Shown here in pieces: positions 7,690 to 16,339 of a DNA stretch of 25,994 nt (position 1 is its first letter; every line of letters begins with the position of its first letter). Source of the stretch: JAOAFX01 sp965649105 (GTDB taxonomy: Bacteria; Hydrothermota; Tepidihabitantia; SM23-42; JAOAFX01); the NCBI GenBank assembly GCA_965649105.1, contig CBFGJP010000029.1, positions 1-25,994 of the forward strand, written 5' to 3'. A program made the position numbers and the translations under genes. The notes below the pieces were generated by a model. It saw only the letters and a list, made by a program, of their open reading frames with translations, made no database searches and had not been told where the DNA came from.

Positions 7690-8565
7690 ATGGATGTTGA
7701 ATATCTTTTATCAAAAACCAATGATTTTATCTGTTTTCTTAAAAAAGAAAAGAATTACTCGGAACATACATTGAGAAATTATCAGAAAGATCTTGAACAG
7801 TTTTTTGGTTATTTACAGGAGCAGGGGATTGAAAAATTTGATAAAAATACGGTTTCAATGTATATTGGCTTTTTACTAAAATACGGTTTTGATTCGCGGA
7901 CTGCAGCGCGAAGGTTATCGGCAATAAGAACTTTTTTTAAAACATTGAAGAAATTAGGATTGATTGAAAATAATCCAGTGGTTGGAATAAAGACGCCAAA
8001 GATTAAAAGACATTTGCCGGGCTTCCTTACCTACGAGCAGATAAAAGAGGGATTTGAAATTGATAACAAACGAGACCGGGCGATAATGGAATTGTTATAT
8101 TCCTGTGGTCTGCGCGCGAGTGAACTCGTGGGATTGAATATGGATGATATAGATTTAAATAGAGAAGAAGTGCGGGTGCGAGGCAAAGGCAGGAAAGAGA
8201 GAATTGTGCCGCTCGGCAGGGTCGCAAAGGCGACGATTATCAAATATCTTGTAGAACGAAGTGCGCTTAAAAAACCTTCAAGCCCGCCGGCACTTTTTTT
8301 AAATTTCCGGGGCGGCCGTCTGACAACCCGTTCCTTGCAGAGGATAGTTAACCGATATCTAAAAAGAGTTGCTGATGCCTCCGGGACGAATCCCCATATT
8401 TTACGCCATACCTTTGCTACGCATTTATTGGAAAACGGCGCGGATTTGCGTGCAGTCCAGGAATTGCTCGGACACTCATCATTGTCTACGGTTCAGATAT
8501 ATACACATCTCACCACTGAGCATCTTAAAAAAATTTATAAACTAAAACACCCGAGGGCGGAATGA
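7690..8565 (+). CDS. xerD: Tyrosine recombinase XerD/XerC
   Basis: The 291-residue length and both domains match Xer recombinases, which resolve chromosome dimers at dif with FtsK. The N-terminal SAM-like core-binding domain spans about 1-105. The catalytic domain carries R142 (CGLRASELVGL), K166 (VRGKGRKERIVPLG), H236 and R239 (HILRHTFATHLL), H262 (LLGHSS) and nucleophile Y271 (YTHL). The C-terminus ends in the usual Xer form (HPRA). XerC and XerD cannot be told apart with confidence here. No dif site was recognised nearby, and nothing in the surroundings suggests an integron or phage integrase. It is the first gene of an overlapping three-gene unit, sharing ATGA with the next gene. Confidence 0.92.
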   Translation: MDVEYLLSKTNDFICFLKKEKNYSEHTLRNYQKDLEQFFGYLQEQGIEKFDKNTVSMYIGFLLKYGFDSRTAARRLSAIRTFFKTLKKLGLIENNPVVGIKTPKIKRHLPGFLTYEQIKEGFEIDNKRDRAIMELLYSCGLRASELVGLNMDDIDLNREEVRVRGKGRKERIVPLGRVAKATIIKYLVERSALKKPSSPPALFLNFRGGRLTTRSLQRIVNRYLKRVADASGTNPHILRHTFATHLLENGADLRAVQELLGHSSLSTVQIYTHLTTEHLKKIYKLKHPRAE

Positions 8566-9017
8566 AATTATATTTAAAATTTCAAGTGTCAAAAGCCAAA
8601 ACTTCTTTTTTGCTATTATTTTGTTTAATTTTAATCTTATGTCATCATTCAGACATCTGGCATAAAATGAGGCAGGGGAATTTTGAATTTGTAGAAAAAG
8701 GGGACTACAGGGGGACACTCATTTATATGTCCCATCCTGGTAGATATGAGAAATTGGTAGAAAGGTACCGTCATGAGATAGAGAAGAATATTGATTTACT
8801 ACCCCGGATAACGAAACAATTTTTTGATGTCAAAGAAGACCTTATTTTTCAATACAAATTTACCTGGCTTGATGATAATAATAAATTTCTGGTACTTCGT
8901 TATTTCGCCCATATTTATAAAGACCCTGTTTATGCGGGTTATCAGATTTTGTTTGTCTATGATACAAAATTGCATAAATTAATAAAAATATTTATTTCCG
9001 ATGTTCCACTTGAATAG
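8562..9017 (+). CDS. Small putative lipoprotein of unknown function
   Basis: I do not recognise this 151-residue protein. Its start overlaps the xerD stop (ATGA) and its end overlaps the next gene by 17 nt, so it is almost certainly translated. An N-terminal hydrophobic segment (SFLLLFCLILILC, about residues 15-27) ends at a cysteine in a lipobox-like setting, so it may be an outer-membrane or periplasmic lipoprotein, or simply a secreted one. The rest is soluble and rich in aromatic and charged residues, with strand-like stretches (YAGYQILFVYDTKLHKLIKIFI) near the end. Confidence 0.7.
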   Translation: MKLYLKFQVSKAKTSFLLLFCLILILCHHSDIWHKMRQGNFEFVEKGDYRGTLIYMSHPGRYEKLVERYRHEIEKNIDLLPRITKQFFDVKEDLIFQYKFTWLDDNNKFLVLRYFAHIYKDPVYAGYQILFVYDTKLHKLIKIFISDVPLE

Positions 9018-10320
9018 TTTTGCTTTTGTTTATTTTCTCTTTCAGCAACTATTACTCGTTGATGATTCCCTGCTGTTTTATGAAGCGTATACAGCATATG
9101 GAAATTATAATTTTGAAGAGGCAGAGTCATTGTTGGTTCAACATAATAAATTATTTCCATCTTCAATTCACAATCATAATGTTCTGTACTTGCTTGGTGA
9201 AATTAATTTCAAAAAACAGAGATATGAAAAAGCAATTGAATTTTGGCAACAATTAAATGCGATTCATCCCAATTCTGAATTTAAGGTGCTTGCTCTAAAG
9301 GGGATTGCCGATGCTTATCTTGCACAGCAAAAATACCATTCAGCACTTAAGGTCTATCAAAAGATTGAGACTTTAGAACTACCGCTGGAATCATTATTAG
9401 AAATTAAATTAAAGATTAATGAGATTTACTACCATCTCGGTAAATTTTCTAAGCTTGTAGATGCATTGCAGAATTTTATTGATACATATGCCGATACTTT
9501 GAAATCGGACGGAATAATTGCCCAAACAATGTTTAGAATTGCACAATTGCATATGGAAAATAAAGAGTATTATTCAGCATTGGCTGTGTTATCGCGATTA
9601 CAAATGACCTATCCCGAGTCACCGTTTTTAGGTGATGTAATATCTCAGGAGATAAAAATTTATAGAACCATTGGTGACTTGGATAACTTAAAAAAATCAT
9701 TATACTCAATAATTGCAAACAAGAATATACGATATTTGTATCCATACGCACTTATGGAATTGGGGAATCAGTACAAAAATGAAGAAAGATACGATTCTGC
9801 GCTTTACTTCTGGACAAAGTTAAATGATTATGAAGCGTATAAAGATTTGGCATTAAAAGAGATCGCTGGCATATATTACAAAATTGGATTTATTGATGAG
9901 GCACTCATTGTATTGCAAACCCTGATAAATGATTTTTCTGAATCAGAGTTTGTCAAGGATGCTTATCTGCTGTGGGTAGCAATACTTAAGAAACAGGGTG
10001 AATTACAAAAGGCAAAAGATATTCTGGGTGTTTATATCAAGAAAAAACCGCATCAACCAGAACTTCTGGTGGAACTCGGAAACATTTTTTTTGAATTGAA
10101 AGAATATTCTCGGGCATTGAAATGCTATCTCCAGGCAAGCGAGGAATTTGGCGATCGTCGGGATGAATCAGCAAGGGCATTAATTTTGGCGGGTGATGTT
10201 TCATTTACAATGGGTGATACTCCAAACGCCCGGTGGTATTATCTCAATGCTGGTTATATTGCAAATTCCGAGGAGATAAAAAATTTATCAAAAATAAAAT
10301 TGAACGAACTTCGTGAATAG
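9001..10320 (+). CDS. Secreted or periplasmic TPR-repeat protein
   Basis: This 439-residue protein has a hydrophobic N-terminus (residues 5-20) that probably serves as a signal, followed by at least eight tetratricopeptide-type helix pairs. Examples are NYNFEEAESLLVQHNKLFPSS, QRYEKAIEFWQQLNAIHPNS, QKYHSALKVYQKIETLELP, EERYDSALYFWTKLND and KEYSRALKCYLQASEEFGD. The spacing and the P-x-S turn residues recall YbgF/BamD-like periplasmic TPR proteins that act as scaffolds in envelope complexes. The start ATG lies inside the 3' end of the preceding lipoprotein gene, in another frame, so the two are translationally coupled and may work together. It ends 22 nt from the convergent phoU gene. Confidence 0.8.
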   Translation: MFHLNSFAFVYFLFQQLLLVDDSLLFYEAYTAYGNYNFEEAESLLVQHNKLFPSSIHNHNVLYLLGEINFKKQRYEKAIEFWQQLNAIHPNSEFKVLALKGIADAYLAQQKYHSALKVYQKIETLELPLESLLEIKLKINEIYYHLGKFSKLVDALQNFIDTYADTLKSDGIIAQTMFRIAQLHMENKEYYSALAVLSRLQMTYPESPFLGDVISQEIKIYRTIGDLDNLKKSLYSIIANKNIRYLYPYALMELGNQYKNEERYDSALYFWTKLNDYEAYKDLALKEIAGIYYKIGFIDEALIVLQTLINDFSESEFVKDAYLLWVAILKKQGELQKAKDILGVYIKKKPHQPELLVELGNIFFELKEYSRALKCYLQASEEFGDRRDESARALILAGDVSFTMGDTPNARWYYLNAGYIANSEEIKNLSKIKLNELRE

Positions 10321-10342
10321 CAGTAGTAAAAAGTGTGTAAAC

Positions 10343-11017
10343 TTATTTATTTTTTTGTTCCTCTTCAATATGGTGTTTGATTATTCTTGCCTGGCTGATA
10401 TAAATCGTATCTTCACAGATATTTGTTGAAAGGTCGGCAATTCTTTCGAGATTCTTGGCAACGAGGAAGTATTGAATCGCTGAACCGATTTTTTCGGGTT
10501 CTTCAAGCATATAAGTCAACATTATTCTGATAATTTCATTCCGCATTTCATCAACCGTGCTATCCCTTTCACAAACATTCTGTGCCCTAACCGCATCATT
10601 TGTAACAAAACTTTCCACACTTTCTTTAAGCATATCCTTAACAATTTTTGCCATTGTCCAGATATTAGATACGGGCTTTATTCTTGGTTGATCAACAAGA
10701 AAAGTTACACAATCAGCAATGTTTACAGCATGGTCGCCCATTCTTTCGAGGTCATTATTCATCTTTATCGCTCCGATTAGAAATCTTAGATCAGAACCCA
10801 CCGGTTGATGCCGGGCAATTAACTCTATACATTTTTCTTCAATATTTATTTCCATTTTATCAATCTTTTTGTCAATTTCCCTTATCTCGCGGGCGAGTTT
10901 TATATCCCTCTTTTTGAGTGCCTCAAGAGATTTAGTGATTGATTCTTCAACGAGCGTTGCCATTGCAAGGACTTCATTCTTCAGATTTTTTAGTTCTTCA
11001 TCAAAATATCCTGGCAT
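10343..11017 (-). CDS. phoU: Phosphate transport regulator PhoU
   Basis: The 224-residue protein has two tandem PhoU helical domains. The first holds LARHQPVGSDLRFLIGAIKMNNDLERMGDHAVNIAD and the second EEPEKIGSAIQYFLVAKNLERIADLSTNICEDTIY; the E(R)xxD metal-binding pattern (LERMGDH, LERIADL) occurs in both. PhoU restrains the Pst transporter and tells the PhoR kinase that phosphate is plentiful. No phoB or phoR is in the window. It is the last gene of the pst operon, 14 nt after pstB with AGGAGG ahead of its ATG. Confidence 0.95.
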   Translation of the reverse strand: MPGYFDEELKNLKNEVLAMATLVEESITKSLEALKKRDIKLAREIREIDKKIDKMEINIEEKCIELIARHQPVGSDLRFLIGAIKMNNDLERMGDHAVNIADCVTFLVDQPRIKPVSNIWTMAKIVKDMLKESVESFVTNDAVRAQNVCERDSTVDEMRNEIIRIMLTYMLEEPEKIGSAIQYFLVAKNLERIADLSTNICEDTIYISQARIIKHHIEEEQKNK

Positions 11018-11031
11018 TATGCCTCCTGTTT

Positions 11032-11781
11032 TTAACCAAATCTTCCGCTGATGTAATTAAAAGTTCTTTCATCAGACGGATTGGTAAAGATTTTTTTTGC
11101 CTTATCAAATTCAATCAATTCCCCCAATAGCATAAATCCGACTTCATCAGCAATTCTTGCTGCCTGCTGCATATTGTGCGTTACTATAACAATTGTATAA
11201 TGTTTCTTAAGTTCTATTAATAGTTCTTCAATCCGCGCTGTAGCAATTGGGTCAAGGGCCGAGCAGGGTTCATCCATCAATAAAATTTCTGGCTCCACGG
11301 CAAGTAAACGGGCAATACAGAGTCTCTGCTGACGTTCCGGGGAGAGTGTCAGTGCTGATTGTCGTAGAATATCTTTTACTTCATCAAACATTCCTACTGC
11401 TTTCAAAGATCGTTCTACGATTTCTTCAAGAACTTTTTTATTGGTTATATTCCAGACCCTTGGACCGTATGCTACATTATCAAATATTGATAGTGGAAAA
11501 GCATTAGGACGCTGGAATACCATTCCCACTTTTTTTCTCAAGAATATCAAATCACATAGTGGTGAATAAATATCTTCATTGTCGATTATCACACTGCCAG
11601 TTATTTTCACTTTTGGAATTAAATCATTCATTCTATTGAAAACTCTCAAAAGGGTTGACTTACCACAACCCGATGGTCCAATTAAGGCCGTGATCAAATT
11701 CGCTTTTATGCCGAGATTAATATTTTTCAGCGCCTGAAATTTGTTATAAAAAAGATTGAGATTGGTGGTTTTGATAATCAT
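11032..11781 (-). CDS. pstB: Phosphate ABC transporter ATPase, second copy, signature motif lost
   Basis: This 249-residue PstB keeps Walker A (GPSGCGKST, G35-T43), the Q-loop (VFQRPNAFP, Q90), Walker B (LLMDEPCSALD, D170/E171) and the switch histidine (VTHNMQQA, H202). Its signature motif, however, reads LSPER (146-150) where PstB has LSGGQ; the codons TCC CCG GAA CGT are clear on the strand. A subunit like this cannot supply a normal signature to its partner's ATP site but can hydrolyse ATP if the partner supplies LSGGQ. The gene just upstream has the reverse set of defects. It overlaps that gene by ATGA and precedes phoU. Acting with PstA, PstC and PstS, it powers phosphate import at the inner membrane. 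Confidence 0.92.
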   Translation of the reverse strand: MIIKTTNLNLFYNKFQALKNINLGIKANLITALIGPSGCGKSTLLRVFNRMNDLIPKVKITGSVIIDNEDIYSPLCDLIFLRKKVGMVFQRPNAFPLSIFDNVAYGPRVWNITNKKVLEEIVERSLKAVGMFDEVKDILRQSALTLSPERQQRLCIARLLAVEPEILLMDEPCSALDPIATARIEELLIELKKHYTIVIVTHNMQQAARIADEVGFMLLGELIEFDKAKKIFTNPSDERTFNYISGRFG

Positions 11782-12527
11782 CCAAACCTTCCTATGATAT
11801 AATCGTTTGTTCTTTTATCTCTGGGGGCAGTGAAGATTTGCTCGGTTGTTCCAGTTTCAATAAGCTCGCCGTTCAAAAAGAATGCGGTTTTCGTACTTAC
11901 TCGTGCGGCCTGTTTTGTGTTGTTGGTAACGAGAATGAATGTGAATTTTTCTTTCAAACTTAGCATTGTTTTTTCAATCTTTGCAGTTGAGATCGGATCA
12001 AGTCCCGAACAAGGCTCATCCATCATTATCACTTCGGGTTTGAGGGCGATTGTTCGGGCAATACAGAGCCTCTGCTGCTGACCACCAGATAGACAGGATG
12101 CCGAATCCCATAATCGGTCTTTCACTTCATCCCAGAGTCCTGCCGAATTCAGAGAGAAATAAACGAGTTCATCGAGCTCTTTTTTGGTATACCTATTGTG
12201 CATTTTAGGTCCATAAACAATATTTTTGTAAATTGTCCCCGGTAAAACAACCGGGGTGGCAAAAATCATCCCGACCCTTCTTCTCAATTCATTCACTGGT
12301 ATATCAAATATATTAACTCCATCAATTTTTATTTCGCCATTACTTTTAGCACCGTCTAATTCAGCGAGGCGGTTTATTGCACGCAAAAAAGAACTTTTCC
12401 CAGAATTTGCCGGTCCAATAATTGCCAATATCTCGTTCGGATATATATCCAGGTTTATATCTTTCAATGCATGGATATTATCATAAAAAAGATTGAGATC
12501 TTTTACTGATATTTTAGGCGGAGTCAT
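11778..12527 (-). CDS. pstB: Phosphate ABC transporter ATPase, first copy, Q-loop and switch His lost
   Basis: Also 249 residues and clearly homologous to the next gene. It keeps Walker A (GPANSGKSS, G38-S46), the full signature LSGGQQQR (146-153) and Walker B (MMDEPCSGLD, D170/E171). Two catalytic positions differ from PstB: the Q-loop reads FATPVVLP, with A90 in place of Gln, and the switch motif reads VTNNTKQA, with N202 in place of His. Alone it should hydrolyse ATP poorly, but it can present LSGGQ to its partner. The two PstB proteins therefore look like an obligate heterodimer. The ATG is 1 nt after the pstA stop, and the stop overlaps the next pstB. Duplicate pstB genes are known in other bacteria, so the copy number alone is not new. 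Confidence 0.92.
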   Translation of the reverse strand: MTPPKISVKDLNLFYDNIHALKDINLDIYPNEILAIIGPANSGKSSFLRAINRLAELDGAKSNGEIKIDGVNIFDIPVNELRRRVGMIFATPVVLPGTIYKNIVYGPKMHNRYTKKELDELVYFSLNSAGLWDEVKDRLWDSASCLSGGQQQRLCIARTIALKPEVIMMDEPCSGLDPISTAKIEKTMLSLKEKFTFILVTNNTKQAARVSTKTAFFLNGELIETGTTEQIFTAPRDKRTNDYIIGRFG

Positions 12528-12528
12528 A

Positions 12529-13371
12529 CTAATAATACCGAGTAATAAACCTGTGCATCAACCTATAAGCAACGAAATTTATTATCAGGATACTGATAAT
12601 AAGCACGGTTGCAGTGCCATATGCCTTGGACATCGAAATTCCTTCGCGGGCGAGGATATAAAAATGAACAGCGAGGGTACGGGTTGACGAGAAGAGATCG
12701 GTGGGCATGTTTAGGGACGAACCTGCGGTAAATATCACCGCAGCAGTTTCGCTGACCGCCCTGCCAATGCCCAGAATTATACCAGTTGCAATCCCTGGAA
12801 ATGCGGTAGGCATGACAATTTTGAGTATTGTATCAATCTTGCCAACCCCCAGGGAGTAACTTATCTCACGATAAGACCTAGGTACAGCCTTTATTGCTTC
12901 CTCGGATGTTCTAATGATTGTGGGTAGAATCATTACTGAAAGCGTAAGACCACCGGAGAGTATGCTCCAGCCTAATTTCAGCGTTATTACAAAAAAGATA
13001 AATCCGAAAAGTCCAAAAATTATCGACGGGACACCGGCAAGGCAATCTGCCCCGAAACTTATTATTCTTCTTGTCCATCCGCCTCTTGTATATTCAGTTA
13101 AATAAAGGGCAGTGCCTATACCAAGGGGTGTGGCAATTGAGATGGCAACCAGGGTTACGAGTAATGTTCCAATGATTGATGGGAATATTCCACCTTCCCT
13201 GCCCATTGCCTTTGTAGGTTGGGTGAGAAATTCCCAGGTAACAGATGAGATACCATTTTTAAAAACGAAAATTATAACAAAGAGGAGAATTGATATTACA
13301 AAGATTGTGCATATCAATAGCCCGATATAGGCAATTATCTGACTTGTTCTTGGGCCGATTCTAAATGTCAT
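12529..13371 (-). CDS. pstA: Phosphate ABC transporter permease PstA
   Basis: The 280-residue inner-membrane permease has about six transmembrane helices and the binding-protein-dependent transport (MetI-like) fold. The EAA loop that contacts the ATPases is visible as EISYSLGVGKIDTILKIVMPTAFPGIATG, and GTALYLTEYT lies in the first third. With PstC it forms the phosphate channel. I start it at the ATG at 13371, which shares ATGA with the pstC stop; the longer frame from 13440 would add 23 residues inside pstC and lacks a ribosome site. It is followed after 1 nt by the first pstB. Confidence 0.93.
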   Translation of the reverse strand: MTFRIGPRTSQIIAYIGLLICTIFVISILLFVIIFVFKNGISSVTWEFLTQPTKAMGREGGIFPSIIGTLLVTLVAISIATPLGIGTALYLTEYTRGGWTRRIISFGADCLAGVPSIIFGLFGFIFFVITLKLGWSILSGGLTLSVMILPTIIRTSEEAIKAVPRSYREISYSLGVGKIDTILKIVMPTAFPGIATGIILGIGRAVSETAAVIFTAGSSLNMPTDLFSSTRTLAVHFYILAREGISMSKAYGTATVLIISILIINFVAYRLMHRFITRYY

Positions 13372-14201
13372 TCTCTTCTGGCAATCTTTATTGCAATAAT
13401 ATTTAGAATAATAATTATAATAAATAGCACCGACCCACAAGCGAAGAGCGCTAGGCGGTGGTAACCTGTGGAATAGCCAAGTTCTAACGCAATTGTAGAA
13501 GTGATGGTTCTTACCGAATCAAGGATTGAATGGGGGATTTTCAAGGCGTTTCCGGCAATCATAATCACTGCCATTGTCTCACCGATTGCCCTGCCCATTC
13601 CCAGGATTATTGAGGCGATTATCCCAGAACGGGCAGCAGGGAATAGAACCATTAAGACGGTTTGCCATTTTGTTGCGCCAAGTGCAAACGAACCTTCACG
13701 ATATGTTTGGGGAACTGCAATAAGGGAATCATAAGAAATGCTTACAATCGTCGGCAGTATCATAATGCCTAGGACAAGGCTTGAGGTGAGAATTGAAAAA
13801 CCGGAACCACCAAATAATTCTCTTACCAATGGAACAAGTATTACAATTCCAATAAAACCATATACTACCGAAGGAATGCCAGCAAGTAGTTCAATTATTG
13901 GCTTTAATGTTTTCTGCATTGCGGGCGGAGAGAATTCCGCCAGGAAAATTGCACAGGCTAAACCGAGGGGAACACCAACAATGAGGGCCCCAAATGTTAC
14001 AAATAAAGAACCAACGATCATTGAAATAATCCCAAAATGTCCTTTTGTGGGTGCCCAGTGTGTTGAAAAGAAATTTTTGAATCCCACTTTAAAAATAAGA
14101 GGCAGACCTTGGGCAAAGATAAAGACCGTGATCAATAAGAGTGATACAATTGCTGAGAAAGAGATTATCAACAAAGTCTTTTCAGATATTATCTCTTTCA
14201 T
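13368..14201 (-). CDS. pstC: Phosphate ABC transporter permease PstC
   Basis: The 277-residue protein is the second permease of the Pst complex, with about six hydrophobic helices. It has the family segments FGIISMIVGSLFVTFGALIVGVPLG, IFLAEFSPP, and the EAA loop around EGSFALGATKWQTVLMVLFPAARSG. Bacterial PstC is usually about 300-320 residues; this one has a short N-terminus. Its ATG overlaps the pstS stop (ATGA) and its own stop overlaps pstA, so the three are translated in a coupled chain. Confidence 0.93.
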   Translation of the reverse strand: MKEIISEKTLLIISFSAIVSLLLITVFIFAQGLPLIFKVGFKNFFSTHWAPTKGHFGIISMIVGSLFVTFGALIVGVPLGLACAIFLAEFSPPAMQKTLKPIIELLAGIPSVVYGFIGIVILVPLVRELFGGSGFSILTSSLVLGIMILPTIVSISYDSLIAVPQTYREGSFALGATKWQTVLMVLFPAARSGIIASIILGMGRAIGETMAVIMIAGNALKIPHSILDSVRTITSTIALELGYSTGYHRLALFACGSVLFIIIIILNIIAIKIARRE

Positions 14202-14986
14202 TCTTGCAATATATTTGCCGGTATCAAACCTTCATGCATTAAAATTTCCTGGGCTTCGTCTGAAAGGACATAGTCAATAAATGATTTTACTGTTCCTTTT
14301 GGTTCTTCAAGAGTAAGAAGCAAAAATGGTCTTAAGAATTTATAACTACCATTTTTATAATTTTCAATAGAAGGCTCAATTCCATCGATGGAAATTGCTT
14401 TCACCCTTTTGTCAACGAGCCCGGCAGAAATATACCCTATTGCCTGGGGGGTGTTGGCGACTATTTCCCTAATTGCACCATTGGAATCCTGAACTAAGCA
14501 GACATCACTTATTGCAACCTCATGCATAATCAATTCTTCAAATGCCCCTCTTGTGCCCGAACCTTCCTCTCTTGTCACTGCATATAATTTTTTGTCAGGA
14601 CCTCCGACCTCTTTCCAGTTTGTAATCTTACCGGCAAATATATCCTTTAATTCATCATGGGTTAAATTATTTATGGGATTTGATGGATGGACCACTATGG
14701 CTATCCCATCGATAGCCATTATGAATGAATGCAGACCCTGTTCCTCAGCGTGTAGATTTCTTGAGGAGGTACCTATCGCACAGGTCTTATTGAATACTGC
14801 CTGAATCCCCGCAGTAGAACCACCTCCTTGGACATTGATTTTTATACTTTTATTTTTTATCATATATTCTTCAGCAAGTTTCTCTATAAAGGGTTGGACT
14901 GAAGTCGAACCGGCGATAATAATATCACCGGATTTTTGTGAACACGCAAGAATCATCAAAATGGCTATGATTATGTGGCGATGCAC
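14198..14986 (-). CDS. pstS: Phosphate-binding lipoprotein PstS
   Basis: The 262-residue solute-binding protein starts with a short signal and a lipobox (LMILAC, Cys15), so it should be tethered to the outer face of the inner membrane. Phosphate-binding loops typical of PstS are visible: AGSTSVQPF near residue 27, QGGGSTAG near 54 and REEGSGTRGAF near 140. It captures phosphate for PstCA. The start codon is GTG, placed 5 nt from the -10 box, so the whole pst operon is predicted to be transcribed as a leaderless mRNA. A later ATG (residue 11) would cut the signal too short. Confidence 0.92.
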   Translation of the reverse strand: MHRHIIIAILMILACSQKSGDIIIAGSTSVQPFIEKLAEEYMIKNKSIKINVQGGGSTAGIQAVFNKTCAIGTSSRNLHAEEQGLHSFIMAIDGIAIVVHPSNPINNLTHDELKDIFAGKITNWKEVGGPDKKLYAVTREEGSGTRGAFEELIMHEVAISDVCLVQDSNGAIREIVANTPQAIGYISAGLVDKRVKAISIDGIEPSIENYKNGSYKFLRPFLLLTLEEPKGTVKSFIDYVLSDEAQEILMHEGLIPANILQE

Positions 14987-14991
14987 GGACT

Positions 14992-15019
14992 ATTTTATTC
15001 AAAAACTGTTTATTGTCAA
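14992..15019 (-). promoter_or_regulatory. Promoter of the pst operon, predicted leaderless with a GTG start
   Basis: On the minus strand, TTGACA (15014-15019) and TAAAAT (14992-14997) are 16 bp apart. Five nucleotides separate the -10 from the GTG at 14986. I see no clear Pho-box repeats upstream. Confidence 0.75.
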
Positions 15020-15035
15020 TAAATTAAAAGAATCC

Positions 15036-16328
15036 TTACTGAGTTTTGTTTGAAAGAAGTTTTTTTATGGAGCGGTATATATCTGCTTTATGATTTTGAT
15101 AATACCAGGTAAAAAAATGATTGTTGTGGTATAAGGGGTCTGTATCCAACTTCAGTTTGGTTTTAGAAAATTCATCGGTGTAAGGGATAGGGGAAAATTC
15201 GCAGAGATGGGGATTGACACCGAGACTATGGCAGAGTTTTATTCCTTCAATAATTTCTTTGTAATCCTGTCCGGGCATTCCATACAGAAGATAGGTATGA
15301 ATCTGATTGGGTGTAAAACCCGCCCTTTTCAGGTATTCAACCGCCTTCAGAAATTCATTTGTATTTACTTTGTTCCCAGTGCTCTTTTGCACCTCCGGAT
15401 TTGTGGTCTCAAGACTGAGATACATTGTCTTGAAATTCGCCTTAAACATCAATTCTGCAATCCCTTTATCTACGAACCTGCAGTGTAGCCCATTTGAACT
15501 GTGAAGATTTAACCTTAGACCCCTGGCAATAATTTTTTCAAGAAGCTGTGGAAATTTAGGATTGCAGAGGAGTGCATCGTCAAAAAAGGCAATGTTATTT
15601 GTCTTTTGTTCGAAAAAATCAATTTGCTGTAGTATTAGTTTGGTATCGTAATAATAGAATTCAGGTGATAAAACCTTTGTTGCGCAATATGAACATTTAA
15701 ATGGACAACCTCGTGATGTGATTATCACCCCATAATTTAATCTATCGTAAAGAGAAAAATCAGGGAATATAGATTCTTTATCAATACTGTTTTTTAGATA
15801 GCCTTTTTCATTTAGAAATTTTATCAGGCAGTCTTCAGCATTACCAATCAGCACATAATCTCCACCTGAATATCTTTTTGCATGGTCTTTACATAAATTT
15901 GCATATAATCCACCGAGTATTACCGGTATATCGGGAAAAAAATTTTTTATTATTCTGATGGCATTCAGTACACCAAGATACCAGTAGGTCATTGAAGAGG
16001 TGATAAATATAAGGTCGGGTTTTTTTATTTGTTTTATTACAGAGATAAATATCTCTTCAGGAATGCCATATCGTTTAAATCTTCTGGGTATATTCTTGAA
16101 TATCTTTGGTTTTTCAACAATTTCATAGTGATATTTTCCCCTTCCATAGATATCGGTCTTTGTTTCGGTTTTAAAATATGGACTCAACCTATCCATACAG
16201 TCAATAAAATCAATTTCAAATCCTGCTTTTTTTAAAATGTCTGCAACGATGAGGAGACCAATCGGTTTGTTCCAGAAATCAAATGCCTTAAAATCGTATA
16301 TCCAGGGATTTACCAGTAATGCGCGCAT
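15036..16328 (-). CDS. B12-binding-type radical SAM protein
   Basis: This 430-residue protein has an N-terminal Rossmann-like domain of the B12-binding class (RALLVNPW, PIGLLIVADILKKAGFEIDFID, IPVILGGLYANLCKDHA), but the cobalamin-ligating DxHxxG motif is not visible. The radical SAM motif CPFKCSYC (C208, C212, C215) follows, then a TIM-barrel and an HTYLLYGMPGQDYKEI segment typical of the SPASM-free B12-radical SAM group. Members modify lipids, pigments, peptides or tRNA; the substrate here cannot be named. It begins 11 nt after the DUF4832 gene with no Shine-Dalgarno, so translation may be coupled. It ends 49 nt before the pstS start, inside which the pst promoter lies. Confidence 0.85.
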   Translation of the reverse strand: MRALLVNPWIYDFKAFDFWNKPIGLLIVADILKKAGFEIDFIDCMDRLSPYFKTETKTDIYGRGKYHYEIVEKPKIFKNIPRRFKRYGIPEEIFISVIKQIKKPDLIFITSSMTYWYLGVLNAIRIIKNFFPDIPVILGGLYANLCKDHAKRYSGGDYVLIGNAEDCLIKFLNEKGYLKNSIDKESIFPDFSLYDRLNYGVIITSRGCPFKCSYCATKVLSPEFYYYDTKLILQQIDFFEQKTNNIAFFDDALLCNPKFPQLLEKIIARGLRLNLHSSNGLHCRFVDKGIAELMFKANFKTMYLSLETTNPEVQKSTGNKVNTNEFLKAVEYLKRAGFTPNQIHTYLLYGMPGQDYKEIIEGIKLCHSLGVNPHLCEFSPIPYTDEFSKTKLKLDTDPLYHNNHFFTWYYQNHKADIYRSIKKLLSNKTQ

Positions 16329-16339
16329 CTAATTGATAT

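Noticed and set aside
7690..8565. XerD-like gene as a phage or integron integrase
   Set aside because: Length and domain layout fit housekeeping Xer, and there are no att sites, tRNA target or cassette genes nearby.
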